Below, piece after piece: positions 15,728 to 24,385 of a DNA stretch of 64,000 bases. Source of the DNA: Pontibacter oryzae (lineage in GTDB: Bacteria > Bacteroidota > Bacteroidia > Cytophagales > Hymenobacteraceae); assembly GCF_003576375.1 (NCBI RefSeq), contig NZ_QWGE01000002.1, forward strand, positions 620,001 through 684,000, given 5' to 3'. The translations under genes were made by a program, and so were the position numbers. Every line of letters begins with the position of its first letter. The first letter of the stretch is position 1. The notes under the pieces were generated by a model, which saw nothing but the letters and a program-made list of their open reading frames with translations, did not search any database and was not told the origin of the DNA.

Positions 15728-16231
15728 ATGAAAAAAACAATACTGATAGTAGCTATGGCAAGTATACTTTATAGCTGCCAGCAAAATACTGCATCCACAG
15801 AATCTGCAGCGGCAGAAACCAGTGCCGAAGCACTTGCCACAACTTACGGCGCTGACTTTGCGCCGGGAGAAGACATTATTGCAGCAGATCAGTTGCTAAA
15901 GGCGCTGGCTGGTAAGGATTCCGTTGAGACAACAGTTCAGGCTGTTATCAATGAGTCTTGCCAGGCAAAAGGATGCTGGATGGACGTTAAACTTGGCAAC
16001 AGTGAAACTATGAAAGTTACTTTCAAGGACTATGGCTTTTTTCTGCCAGTTGAGGACCTGACCGGGCGCGAGGTTATATTTAGAGGTACGGCCAAAAGAG
16101 AAATGATTTCAGTTGAAGACCAACGACATTTTGCAAAAGATGCAGGTAAATCTGAGGAAGAGATAGCCTTGATCACAGAGCCAAGAGAAGAGTTTCGTTT
16201 TGTGGCGGATGGCGTGAAGTTGAAGCAGTAG
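15728..16231 (+). CDS. DUF4920 lipoprotein
   Basis: A 167-residue lipoprotein: signal and lipobox MKKTILIVAMASILYSC (lipid-bearing Cys17), an Ala/Ser/Thr/Glu-rich linker to about residue 38, then the DUF4920 domain. Conserved family features are YGADFAPGEDI, VQAVINESCQAKGCWMDVKL with its two cysteines, and VTFKDYGFFLPVEDL. The paired cysteines could bind a metal or form a disulfide; function is unknown. It should sit on the inner face of the outer membrane or on the surface. It has its own promoter (15670-15699) and a hairpin downstream. Confidence 0.88.
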   Translation: MKKTILIVAMASILYSCQQNTASTESAAAETSAEALATTYGADFAPGEDIIAADQLLKALAGKDSVETTVQAVINESCQAKGCWMDVKLGNSETMKVTFKDYGFFLPVEDLTGREVIFRGTAKREMISVEDQRHFAKDAGKSEEEIALITEPREEFRFVADGVKLKQ

Positions 16232-16242
16232 AATTAAAGTAA

Positions 16243-16275
16243 CGGCTCCATTGTTCAGGAGCCGTGCTCTTTTAG
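16243..16275 (+). terminator. Terminator after the DUF4920 gene
   Basis: Stem CGGCTCC / GGAGCCG with an 8-nt loop, followed after a few bases by a short T-run (GCTCTTTT). Confidence 0.6.
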
Positions 16276-16401
16276 CTTATCTGGTACCTGATATTACTTT
16301 ACAGCCGTCTTTCCAGCTAACTTTTTTATTCAGAGGCTGACCACTTGCCCTTAAACCTACGTAGTTGGCTATATTCAGACTTTGTCTTATAGATACTACA
16401 T

Positions 16402-16980
16402 ATGGAAAACAATTTGAATGGAGACCAGATGCACGGCTCAATCTTTGTGTTCCTAAAACGCTTCGTTGAAAGCACCTATGATTTTAGCACCTGGATTAGA
16501 CTCTCGGAGGAAACGGGAGTTAACCGCACCACTTACCAGATGCACGAGATGTACCCCGTAGAAGAGCTGAACACAATTATCAAGGCTATATCCGAAACAT
16601 CAGGTAAAGGAGCCCACGAGGTTTTGGAAGCCTTCGGCACCTTTCTGGTTCCTGACTTGCTTCTTATCTTCAAGAAGTATATCGATCCGAACTGGGGTAC
16701 TTTTGAGATGATACAAAACACCGAAACAGCTCTCCACGGTGCTGTCAGGTTGCAGGATAACCGTACCAACCCTCCCCGCTTGAATGTTACCAGAGTAAAC
16801 AAAAACTTACTCGTAGTGGATTACTATTCTAAAAGGCGAATGGCTAGTATAGCTATTGGCATCATAAAAGGGATTGCACAGCACTTCAATGAAATCGATT
16901 GCTATAAAATCTGGCCGCTTACAGACCTCGACTCTGAACGTGTTCAGCTACGGATTGAGCGCCTGGAGAAGCAATTGTAA
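16402..16980 (+). CDS. H-NOX haem domain protein (NO/O2 sensor), single domain
   Basis: A 192-residue stand-alone haem-NO-binding domain. The opening MHGSIFVFLKRFVE (from residue 10), the helix-rich N-terminal half with VLEAFGTFLVPDLL, the proximal haem ligand H112 in TALHGAVRL, the proline P125 thirteen residues later in NPPRL, and the Y-x-S-x-R haem-propionate clamp Y141/S143/R145 all keep the canonical spacing. Bacterial H-NOX proteins usually signal to a neighbouring histidine kinase, diguanylate cyclase or chemoreceptor, but none lies nearby. The start may be the ATG at 16429 (residue 10), which gives the family's usual N-terminus and is preceded by GGAG. Cytoplasmic. Confidence 0.9.
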   Translation: MENNLNGDQMHGSIFVFLKRFVESTYDFSTWIRLSEETGVNRTTYQMHEMYPVEELNTIIKAISETSGKGAHEVLEAFGTFLVPDLLLIFKKYIDPNWGTFEMIQNTETALHGAVRLQDNRTNPPRLNVTRVNKNLLVVDYYSKRRMASIAIGIIKGIAQHFNEIDCYKIWPLTDLDSERVQLRIERLEKQL

Positions 16981-17121
16981 AACCATACTTTCATAGTCTC
17001 ATTCTTTGCATCAAAAATAAGAGGCATTTTAGGGATAATATACTGGTAAGTGAGCTATTACTATTATAGCCGCAACTTATTGTTGCTATCATATACCATC
17101 ACCAATATTCCTTATAAGCTT

Positions 17122-18978
17122 ATGCATCGTAAACTACTCTTCTCCTTTACTTTCCTCTCTCTGTTGCTGGCGTTCCAGGCGCTGGCCCAGGAAAAACAAT
17201 TGCGCGTGGAGCCTGCCTTCTGGTGGACAGGCATGAAAAATACAGAGCTCCAGCTAATGTTGCATGGTGATAACATTGCAGCACTCACACCTGAGCTCAA
17301 ACATTCAGGGGTTGCGTTAAAGGATATCATTAAGGTTAAAAGCCCTAACTACCTTTTCATCAACCTCGATCTCAAAAACGCTAAACCTGGTAAGTTTGAA
17401 ATAAAGCTTAAGCAAGGCAATAAAATCATCGAGCGCTATGCTTACGAGCTACGTGCGCGCGCTGCAAATTCAGCTCTGCGCGAAGGCTTCAACACCTCTG
17501 ATGTTTTGTACCTCATCACCCCTGATCGTTTTGCCAACGGTAATCCAAAGAATGATACTGTAAAAGGAATGGCTGAAAAGCAGAACCGCGCAGACAGGGG
17601 CGGCCGCCACGGCGGAGACATTGCCGGCCTCATTAAAAACCTTGATTACATAAATGACATGGGTTTTACGGCAATCTGGGTCAATCCTGTGCTCGAAAAC
17701 GATCAGCCTTCTTACTCGTATCATGGTTATTCTACTACTGATTTTTATAAGGTCGACCCGCGTTTTGGAAGTAACCAGGAATATGTTGAGCTGGCCAAGC
17801 AGGCGAAAGCAAAAGGCATAAAGCTGGTGATGGACATGATTCTGAACCACTGCGGTTCTGAGCACTGGTGGATGAACGACCTGCCAACAGACGATTGGTT
17901 AAATTTTCAGGATGGTTTCAAGATAACGAATCACCGGCGCGAAGTGGTACAGGACCCTTATGCTTCTGCTTACGACTACAAAATGCATACACAGGGCTGG
18001 TTTGTAGAATCTATGCCTGACCTGAACCAGGAAAATGAGTTAATGGCCACATACTTAATACAGAATACCTTATGGTGGATAGAGTATGCTGACCTTGGTG
18101 GCATCCGGATGGATACTTACTCCTACCCTAACCCCGAGTTCATGACCGAGTGGACACGCCGCGTTATGGAAGAATACCCTAATTTTAACATGGTGGGCGA
18201 AGAATGGTCGGTGAATCCAGCCATTGTCTCTTATTGGCAGCGCGGCAAACAAAATAGAAACGGCTATACTTCGTACTTGCCAAGCCTAATGGATTTTCCG
18301 GTACAGCACGCGTTAGCTGAATCGCTTAAGAACGATGAGAGCGGTTGGGATACAGGCTGGATGCAGCTTTACACTATGCTGGCGAACGACTTTTTGTACC
18401 CTGAGCCTGAGAACTTGGTTGTTTTTCCGGATAACCACGATATGGACCGCATTTATACGCAGCTTAACCAGGACGCTGACCTTACAAAGCTTGCCGTAAC
18501 ATACATACTTACCACGCGGGGAATTCCGCAATTGTACTACGGAACCGAAATTCTGATGCATAACGATGAGAAAGGCGACCACGGGATCATACGGACAGAT
18601 TTTCCGGGCGGCTGGTCCGGCGACAAAACAAATGCTTTTACAGGCAAGGGGCTAACGCAGCAGCAACAGGATATGCAGGACTTTACCAAAAAACTGTTAA
18701 ACTGGCGGCAGTCGGCCAAGGTGATTCATGAAGGCAAGCTTACACATTATGCCCCTCACAAAGGTGTGTATGTTTACTTCCGGGAAAAAGATCAGAAGCG
18801 TGTTATGGTCATTCTCAACAAAAATGCCGAACCTTATACCCTAGAGCTAGACAAGTTTGCGCCCCAGCTAAAAGGCACGCAGCAAGGCAAGGATGTCATC
18901 ACTGGTAAAGCTTTCGACTTGAGCAGCCAGAAATTGGAGTTGCCAAACAAAGCTCCCCTTGTGCTTGAGCTACAGTAA
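17122..18978 (+). CDS. GH13 alpha-amylase family enzyme, cyclomaltodextrinase/neopullulanase type
   Basis: A 618-residue exported enzyme. I use the ATG at 17122 because it begins a proper signal peptide (MHRKLLFSFTFLSLLLAFQA); the frame extends upstream to a GTG at 17050. Residues 22-115 are the immunoglobulin-like N-terminal domain of cyclomaltodextrinases (VEPAFWWTGMKNTELQLMLH). The TIM barrel follows with the nucleophile D331 (GGIRMDTYSY), the acid/base E360 (VGEEW) and D440 (FPDNHDMDR). A C-terminal beta domain closes the protein. The enzyme should cleave alpha-1,4-glucans, pullulan or cyclodextrins in the periplasm, as SusA does, but no SusCD genes flank it. Confidence 0.92.
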   Translation: MHRKLLFSFTFLSLLLAFQALAQEKQLRVEPAFWWTGMKNTELQLMLHGDNIAALTPELKHSGVALKDIIKVKSPNYLFINLDLKNAKPGKFEIKLKQGNKIIERYAYELRARAANSALREGFNTSDVLYLITPDRFANGNPKNDTVKGMAEKQNRADRGGRHGGDIAGLIKNLDYINDMGFTAIWVNPVLENDQPSYSYHGYSTTDFYKVDPRFGSNQEYVELAKQAKAKGIKLVMDMILNHCGSEHWWMNDLPTDDWLNFQDGFKITNHRREVVQDPYASAYDYKMHTQGWFVESMPDLNQENELMATYLIQNTLWWIEYADLGGIRMDTYSYPNPEFMTEWTRRVMEEYPNFNMVGEEWSVNPAIVSYWQRGKQNRNGYTSYLPSLMDFPVQHALAESLKNDESGWDTGWMQLYTMLANDFLYPEPENLVVFPDNHDMDRIYTQLNQDADLTKLAVTYILTTRGIPQLYYGTEILMHNDEKGDHGIIRTDFPGGWSGDKTNAFTGKGLTQQQQDMQDFTKKLLNWRQSAKVIHEGKLTHYAPHKGVYVYFREKDQKRVMVILNKNAEPYTLELDKFAPQLKGTQQGKDVITGKAFDLSSQKLELPNKAPLVLELQ

Positions 18979-18998
18979 GCATAGTTAGTAGTATAGTT

Positions 18999-19037
18999 AA
19001 ACAGGAAAGGCACTTTTAATAAGTGCCTTTCCTGTTT
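18999..19037. terminator. Terminator of the GH13 gene
   Basis: A 17-bp perfect stem AAACAGGAAAGGCACTT / AAGTGCCTTTCCTGTTT with a 5-nt loop. Confidence 0.85.
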
Positions 19038-19175
19038 CTGCGTTTTGTTGATGCCTGCCATATATTGCTTTCCCTATCCTTAGCGGCCTTTTATGCGTAT
19101 GCCTTAGCTGGTGTTAAAAGCGCCATTTATTTTTCATGTCATCAAATCACCAAAACTTAACATAAAATTGCATTT

Positions 19176-20261
19176 ATGAGTGACTTTTTGAACAGAGTAT
19201 ACTTCGAGAACACTGTCCAATCTTATCTTATTTCTTTAGGTTTTATACTTATCGGATTCATACTTATCCGGTTCTTCAAAAACTCTGTACTAACGCGTGT
19301 TGCCCGGTTAACACAAAAAACCAGTACCAGTATTGATAATTTCTTGGTAGAGAGCATTGCCAGGTTTGGCGTACCGGCGCTCTATATCACGGTGGTATAC
19401 CTTGGGCTTAACTACTTAGTGTTATCAGAAAGGGCATTTAAGATTATACAATTCGCCACCATTGTTGCCGTAACCATTCTTGTTATCCGGCTGCTGTCAT
19501 CTACCATACTTCTCATGCTTCGCTCTTACATACACCGGCAGGAAAACGGCGAGGAGAAAGTTAAGCAGTTGGGCGGCATTATGCTGATTATTAATATCGT
19601 GATCTGGGGACTTGGCTTCCTGACGCTCTTAGATAACCTAGGCTATGATGTAACTACAGTAATCGCAGGTCTGGGTATTGGTGGTATTGCCATTGCCCTG
19701 GCGGCTCAGAACATCCTTGGTGACCTTTTTAATTACTTCGTAATATTTTTTGATCGGCCCTTCGAGGTTGGAGATTTTATTATCATTGATGATAAGTTAG
19801 GTGTGGTGGATAAAATAGGCATCAAAACCACGCGCCTAAAAAGCCTTTCGGGTGAGCAGCTTGTTTTTGCCAATTCAGACCTGACCAACTCCCGCATCCA
19901 TAACTATAAGCAAATGCAACAGCGGCGGGTTGTATTCAAGATTGGAGTTATCTACCAAACCACTTATGAGCTGGTACAGGAAATCCCGAACCTTTTAAAG
20001 AGAATTGTAGAGGAGCAGGAGCCCGTGCGTTTCGATCGCGCGCATTTCTCATCCTACGGTGATTCCAGCCTGGATTTTGAAGTTGTATATTACGTGATGT
20101 CTTCTGACTATAACATATATATGGATATACAACAGCGTATTAACCTTCGTATCTTCCAGGAGTTTCAGCAGCGCGCTATTGAATTTGCATATCCGACGCG
20201 CACGCTTTTTGTCGTGAACGAAGAGCAGGAGAAATCAGACACGATACCCATTAGGCCTTAA
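19176..20261 (+). CDS. MscS-type mechanosensitive channel
   Basis: A 361-residue membrane protein. About four N-terminal helices (20-38, 62-82, 90-112 and 138-155) precede the pore helix with the Gly/Ala pattern GLGIGGIAIALAAQNILGDL. The beta domain follows (FDRPFEVGDFIII, VDKIGIKTTRLKSLSGEQLV, NSDLTNSRIHNY) and an alpha/beta C-terminal domain. It releases solutes upon osmotic down-shock. The length is between E. coli MscS (286 residues) and the larger relatives. Monocistronic, with a terminator 22 nt after the stop. Confidence 0.93.
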   Translation: MSDFLNRVYFENTVQSYLISLGFILIGFILIRFFKNSVLTRVARLTQKTSTSIDNFLVESIARFGVPALYITVVYLGLNYLVLSERAFKIIQFATIVAVTILVIRLLSSTILLMLRSYIHRQENGEEKVKQLGGIMLIINIVIWGLGFLTLLDNLGYDVTTVIAGLGIGGIAIALAAQNILGDLFNYFVIFFDRPFEVGDFIIIDDKLGVVDKIGIKTTRLKSLSGEQLVFANSDLTNSRIHNYKQMQQRRVVFKIGVIYQTTYELVQEIPNLLKRIVEEQEPVRFDRAHFSSYGDSSLDFEVVYYVMSSDYNIYMDIQQRINLRIFQEFQQRAIEFAYPTRTLFVVNEEQEKSDTIPIRP

Positions 20262-20283
20262 ATATACCGATATGTTAAGTAAG

Positions 20284-20310
20284 AAAAGAGCGCTGCAACA
20301 GCGCTCTTTT
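20284..20310. terminator. Terminator of the MscS-like gene
   Basis: A 12-bp stem AAAAGAGCGCTG / CAGCGCTCTTTT with a 3-nt loop. A second, weaker GC hairpin (CCCG / CGGG) follows at about 20337-20358. Confidence 0.8.
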
Positions 20311-20478
20311 CAGTTAAGATGTTTTCAAAAAGAAAACCCGCTACAGAGTAACGGGCTTTAACCTATATGTCTAACTATTTTAATTATGTTCAGGCATTAA
20401 ATCCTAAACATTCCTAAAAATACATAATTCAACTTTAAAATTAAACTATTTAACTTCGCAGCATATTTTATCCAGCTC

Positions 20479-21321
20479 ATGCGCAAAATAATTTACCTGT
20501 TCACTTTGCTATCGCTGTTTAGCTGCGGCCCTCAAACCCAGCAAGAACCTGCATCCTTACAACATACCACAGATCATGAGGTTTTGGAGCAAGATACATC
20601 CATCCAGCAAGCTAACTCCCTTGAGGGGGTTTTCTCCCCTACGCTGGATACATTAGCATTATCCCCTGCGCCAGCCACTCTCTGGAAACTTTTGATGGAA
20701 GGCACATACCATAAAAAGGAAGTATTTAAAGGCGCAGAACGTCTGGAGTGGTTTGGTTTATACTTTAAGGACGGGAACTACACGCTGGAGCCAACCAAGG
20801 TTACTGTGAATGTTGTAAAGGACCCGGTGGCCGAAAAAATTAAAGGCGTTCTATCGGGGCGGCAGGTCATAAGCAGTTTACCCGACGCAGCTTTCCTGGT
20901 TGCGGCACTCAAAGGTATTAAAGCAGGTACAGTTGACACAGCCCGCTACAGCCGTACCACGATGCCAGCAAACCAGCAGCTGAATATTCTGTTCAGAAAT
21001 AAAGAATACACAATCAGCGCATATGCCGACAGCACGGCGGCTGACATTAAGACATATACTTATACACGCTATGGCTGGCGCATTCGGGGCAAACGTAACG
21101 GGCGCATGCTGACACAAACGCTGGCCGAGGATGTTGATTTTGAAGACTCAATCTACGTACTGCTTTGGGCCGGAGACTTGGACCGAGACGGCATTCCCGA
21201 CCTCTTGATAGATTTATCGAACCACTACAACGTAAGCCGCTACACTCTCTTTCTTTCGTCGCTGGCTGAGCCTGGTAAGCTTTACAAGAAAGCAGCCGTC
21301 TTCGAAACCGTCGGCGCTTAA
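20479..21321 (+). CDS. Lipoprotein of unknown function with a DxDxD calcium-type loop
   Basis: A 280-residue lipoprotein: [16 protein letters not shown] is a lipobox-type signal (Cys16). An unstructured Gln/Thr-rich stretch runs to about residue 70, followed by a domain I do not recognise. Near the C-terminus, [20 protein letters not shown] has the D-x-D-x-D-G spacing of EF-hand-like or FG-GAP calcium loops. The stop codon overlaps the last 4 nt of the convergent acr3 gene. A box TAACTTCG (20451-20458, one mismatch to TAnnTTTG) lies 21 nt upstream. Location is likely the outer membrane. Confidence 0.7.
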   Translation: MRKIIYLFTLLSLFSCGPQTQQEPASLQHTTDHEVLEQDTSIQQANSLEGVFSPTLDTLALSPAPATLWKLLMEGTYHKKEVFKGAERLEWFGLYFKDGNYTLEPTKVTVNVVKDPVAEKIKGVLSGRQVISSLPDAAFLVAALKGIKAGTVDTARYSRTTMPANQQLNILFRNKEYTISAYADSTAADIKTYTYTRYGWRIRGKRNGRMLTQTLAEDVDFEDSIYVLLWAGDLDRDGIPDLLIDLSNHYNVSRYTLFLSSLAEPGKLYKKAAVFETVGA

Positions 21322-22421
21322 CAGATTACTTTTTTGGTGGCTGGTGCGGGTTGCGGTTGCGTTTCGGTTGCAAAGTATTTCTTGCGGAACCATTGCGCTA
21401 CATTAACCAACAAGATAAGGGCAGGCACTTCCACTAACGGGCCAACTACACCGGCAAAAGCCTGCCCGGAATTTATACCAAACACACCTATGGCAACAGC
21501 TATGGCCAACTCAAAATTATTGCCAGCGGCCGTAAAAGATATGGCTGCACTCTGTGCATAGTTCGCGCCTACCATTTTGCCCGCAAATAAACTTACCACA
21601 AACATCACGGCAAAGTAAATGCAGAGTGGCACGGCCAACACCAATACATCAAAGGGTATTGTTATAATGGTATTTCCTTTTAAGCTAAACATTACTACTA
21701 TGGTAAAAAGCAGCGCGATGAGCGTAACAGGACTAATGGCTGGCAAAAATTTATCCTGATACCAAGCCTCCCCTTTTGCTTTAATAAGTATAATCCGGGA
21801 TAGTATACCAGCTGCGAAAGGTATACCAAGGTAAATGGCAACGCTTTGGGCAACCTCACCCATGCTTATTTGCACTACCTCTCCTTTAATTCCGAAGTAT
21901 GGCGGAAGCACAGTAATGAACAAGTAAGCAAACAAACTATAAAATAGTAACTGAAAAATGCTGTTGAATGCCACTAGGCCAGCTGCATATTCTCTATCGC
22001 CTTCGGCCAGTTCATTCCAGACGATAACCATGGCGATGCAGCGGGCCAAGCCTATCATAATCAGACCTACCATATACTCGGGGTAAGCTCTGAGGAATAT
22101 CAGCGCCAAAGCAAACATAAGCACCGGGCCAATCAGCCAGTTTAGCACCAACGACACAGATAATACCTTTACATTCTTGAAAACCTTTCCCAGTTTCTCG
22201 TAGCGGACTTTTGCTAGCGGCGGATACATCATCAGAATAAGTCCGATGGCAATAGGCAGGTTTGTAGCACCCTGCTGAAAGCCATTAATAAAACTAGCCA
22301 TACCAGGAATAAGGTATCCTAGCGCTACTCCAAGCCCCATGGCTAAAAATATCCAAAGGGTTAAGAACCGATCAAGGAAAGACAGGCGTTTGCGCTGATA
22401 GGTAGGGTTGCAGGTTGTCAT
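21318..22421 (-). CDS. acr3: ACR3-family arsenite efflux transporter
   Basis: A 367-residue transporter with about ten membrane helices. The essential cysteine of the ACR3 family is in [20 protein letters not shown], and the conserved glutamate in [18 protein letters not shown]. It expels arsenite (or antimonite) driven by the proton gradient. It is the last gene of the arsR-arsI-metallophosphoesterase-acr3 operon (gaps of 29, 43 and 35 nt). No arsC reductase or arsA ATPase gene is present in the window. Confidence 0.95.
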   Translation of the reverse strand: MTTCNPTYQRKRLSFLDRFLTLWIFLAMGLGVALGYLIPGMASFINGFQQGATNLPIAIGLILMMYPPLAKVRYEKLGKVFKNVKVLSVSLVLNWLIGPVLMFALALIFLRAYPEYMVGLIMIGLARCIAMVIVWNELAEGDREYAAGLVAFNSIFQLLFYSLFAYLFITVLPPYFGIKGEVVQISMGEVAQSVAIYLGIPFAAGILSRIILIKAKGEAWYQDKFLPAISPVTLIALLFTIVVMFSLKGNTIITIPFDVLVLAVPLCIYFAVMFVVSLFAGKMVGANYAQSAAISFTAAGNNFELAIAVAIGVFGINSGQAFAGVVGPLVEVPALILLVNVAQWFRKKYFATETQPQPAPATKKVIC

Positions 22422-22456
22422 ATTAAGAAAAGTGGCTGGTTATGATTCGAATCTGG

Positions 22457-23233
22457 TTAATAGGCTTGCCGTAGCATATCCGCAAAAGCGTCTGGTAACG
22501 GACTATCCTCAACGGCTTTGGCAGCCCGTTCCACATCGTAAGGCACTCGCACAAACTCAACTTTTATACTGTCCGGGTTAGCGGTGCTACTTTTATCGTT
22601 TAGCTCCAGAAGTACATAGCAAGCAGTGTTATCACCGTCTTTTGGTTTGCCAACAGACCCCAGATTAATTGCATGCCTATACTTAATCTGGTCTTCGCTC
22701 TCCTGCGTCAGCGTGCGGTGATATGGCTTGTGCGTATGCCCGAAGAGCATAATGTCAGCATTAGCATCTTCTAATAGCCTCAGCAGGCTTTTCTCCGGCC
22801 TATCCTCAAAGAGATATTCGTTGATTTTGCGTGGGCTACCATGAACCATTAAAACATTGATTTTCTCACCCGGCACTGGTTCAAACTCAAGAGTGATGTG
22901 CCTTGGCAACTCGCGCAAATACTGCCTGTTTTCCGGGGTGATTTGCTTATTTGTGTAAGCAATAGATTGCTGCCCGCGCGCTTTGTCTTCTTCGGTTTTG
23001 TAGGCGCAGCCACAGTCATCGCTATGAAGTCCTACCCCTTCGTCATAGTTTCCTGCAATGGTCGGGATGCGGTGTTGCCTGATTAAGTTTACCACTTCGT
23101 TTGGCCAGATATTGTAGCCAACCAGATCGCCCAGGCAGTAGATCATGTCTGGCTTACGGTTGGCAATATCATGTAATGTGGCTTCAAGGGCTGGTAGATT
23201 TGCGTGTATATCGCTGATGAAGGCTAATTTCAT
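22457..23233 (-). CDS. Calcineurin-like metallophosphoesterase in the ars operon
   Basis: A 258-residue soluble enzyme with all calcineurin-like motifs: FISDIHANLPAL (DxH), GDLVGY (GD), GNYDEG (GNxDE, close to GNHD/E), MVHGSP (H) and FGHTHKPY (GHTH). A cysteine pair in DDCGCAYK near residue 75 is unusual and could bind a thiophilic metal. It resembles the YfcE/MJ0936 phosphodiesterases. Its place between arsI and acr3 suggests a job in arsenic stress, for example hydrolysis of an arsenate- or phosphate-containing metabolite, but the substrate is unknown. Confidence 0.88.
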   Translation of the reverse strand: MKLAFISDIHANLPALEATLHDIANRKPDMIYCLGDLVGYNIWPNEVVNLIRQHRIPTIAGNYDEGVGLHSDDCGCAYKTEEDKARGQQSIAYTNKQITPENRQYLRELPRHITLEFEPVPGEKINVLMVHGSPRKINEYLFEDRPEKSLLRLLEDANADIMLFGHTHKPYHRTLTQESEDQIKYRHAINLGSVGKPKDGDNTACYVLLELNDKSSTANPDSIKVEFVRVPYDVERAAKAVEDSPLPDAFADMLRQAY

Positions 23234-23276
23234 AGTATAGGAGGCTTAACGTTATGCGTTGCTTGTTATGTTAAAG

Positions 23277-23807
23277 TTAGCAACAGCCGCTGCCGGGTGT
23301 GCACGATGTGGATTCAACCGGCATGTAGGAAATGTTGGTTAACTGTAATTTCTGCTGCTGAGGCTGCTCAGAAGGCATGCAGCAGGCACTGGCATCCTGC
23401 TCCTCGAAATGTGGATCATTAAAGGCTGCATCCTCATGGAAATAGTATACTTCCCACTGCACACCATCCGGATCCTCTACCCAAAATTTATCCTGCACGG
23501 CGTAACAGCATGCGGTTCCAATCTCCTCGCGGTTTACAAGCCCCTTGGCCTTAACATCTTCGAGGTACTTTCGGAGCTCGTTCAGCGTTTCCACCTGAAA
23601 GCCCAAATGGCCAAAGTTCTGCTGCACCCTCGCAGGGTTTTCTACAAACGAAATGATTAAGGCAGGTTTACTCAGCATGAACTTGGCATAGCTCGGCTTC
23701 ACCTTGTCTGGCTCCTGGCCAAAGAATGAAGTATAAAATTCAACTGTTTTTGCTAGGTCAGTCACGTATAGGCTCACGTGCATTCTAGAGAAAGTAGCTG
23801 ATGTCAT
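23277..23807 (-). CDS. arsI: ArsI/CadI-type VOC dioxygenase (C-As lyase family)
   Basis: A 176-residue protein of the vicinal-oxygen-chelate fold. The metal ligands H10 (RMHVSLYV), H67 (GHLGF) and E119 (GVQWEVYYF) are spaced as in ArsI, and the cysteine pair C100-C101 (TACCYAV) matches the arsenical-binding pair of that enzyme. ArsI cleaves the carbon-arsenic bond of trivalent organoarsenicals such as methylarsenite; the related CadI is a metal-induced protein. A Cys-rich tail (CCMPSE; SCTPGSGCC) is extra and may bind As(III). It follows arsR by 29 nt. Confidence 0.87.
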   Translation of the reverse strand: MTSATFSRMHVSLYVTDLAKTVEFYTSFFGQEPDKVKPSYAKFMLSKPALIISFVENPARVQQNFGHLGFQVETLNELRKYLEDVKAKGLVNREEIGTACCYAVQDKFWVEDPDGVQWEVYYFHEDAAFNDPHFEEQDASACCMPSEQPQQQKLQLTNISYMPVESTSCTPGSGCC

Positions 23808-23837
23808 CGGGTTATACTTTAGAAGGTTATATTATAC

Positions 23838-24179
23838 TTAGCAATCGCACTGGTCGGAGCAGCATACGCTCTTGATCCTATGAAGCAGTTGCTCCATCAC
23901 CTTTCGGGCCTCGTCAAAAACTTCCTGATCAATACAATAGCACACTGTTAATCCTTCGATTTCGCCTTTTATCAGACCGGCACTTTTCAATTCCTGCAGG
24001 TGCTGTGACACCGTGGTTCGGCTTAACGGCAGAACTTTAGAAATATCACCGGATATGCAGGATTTAGTTTCGGCCAAGTGCTCAAGTATGGCGATCCGGG
24101 CTGGGTGCGACAGCAATTTTGCAATGCGTGCCACCTCCTGTTGCTCCTGGCTAAACGCTAAGGCTTTTGTATAAGTCAT
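23838..24179 (-). CDS. arsR: ArsR-family arsenic-responsive repressor
   Basis: A 113-residue winged-helix repressor. The DNA-binding helices are around LSRTTVSQHLQELKSAGLI, and the wing LTVCYCI. A C-terminal cluster CCSDQCDC is a likely As(III) site; the CxC within CYCID and the CISGD cysteine add further thiols. I use the ATG at 24179, because the upstream ATG (24209) lies within the promoter and operator, upstream of the expected transcription start. It heads the operon for arsI, a metallophosphoesterase and acr3, and should repress it until arsenite binds. Confidence 0.92.
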   Translation of the reverse strand: MTYTKALAFSQEQQEVARIAKLLSHPARIAILEHLAETKSCISGDISKVLPLSRTTVSQHLQELKSAGLIKGEIEGLTVCYCIDQEVFDEARKVMEQLLHRIKSVCCSDQCDC

Positions 24180-24187
24180 GAGGGTCA

Positions 24188-24243
24188 ATACTATGTATGT
24201 CGTAAACATACGTCATAGTATGATCAATGTCAATTTTTGATCA
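24188..24243 (-). promoter_or_regulatory. arsR promoter with two operator-like dyads
   Basis: On the minus strand TTG (24231-24233), 20 nt and TATGTTTA (24203-24210, one mismatch from TAnnTTTG) form the promoter. Dyad 1, TGATCAA-N9-TTGATCA (24221-24243), is perfect and covers the -33 box; it looks like a classical ArsR operator. Dyad 2, ATACTATG...CATAGTAT (24188-24221) with inner TATGT/ACATA, encloses the -7 box. Confidence 0.7.
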
Positions 24244-24289
24244 CATATTTTTTTGAAGTCTCGCTTTTTAATAAGATTGGGGAGAAAGA

Positions 24290-24318
24290 AAAAAGCCGCA
24301 GCTTACGCTGCGGCCTTT
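24290..24318 (-). terminator. Terminator of the disordered-protein gene at 24386
   Basis: Perfect stem GCCGCAGC / GCTGCGGC (24295-24302, 24307-24314) with TTAC loop. Read leftwards it is followed by TTTTTTC, so it ends transcripts from the minus-strand gene at 24386. Confidence 0.8.
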
Positions 24319-24385
24319 CTCAGATGGAAATTTAATACTAATGTACATGGCTTTATACGTACAGGTTACAGTTAGTATACACTAA

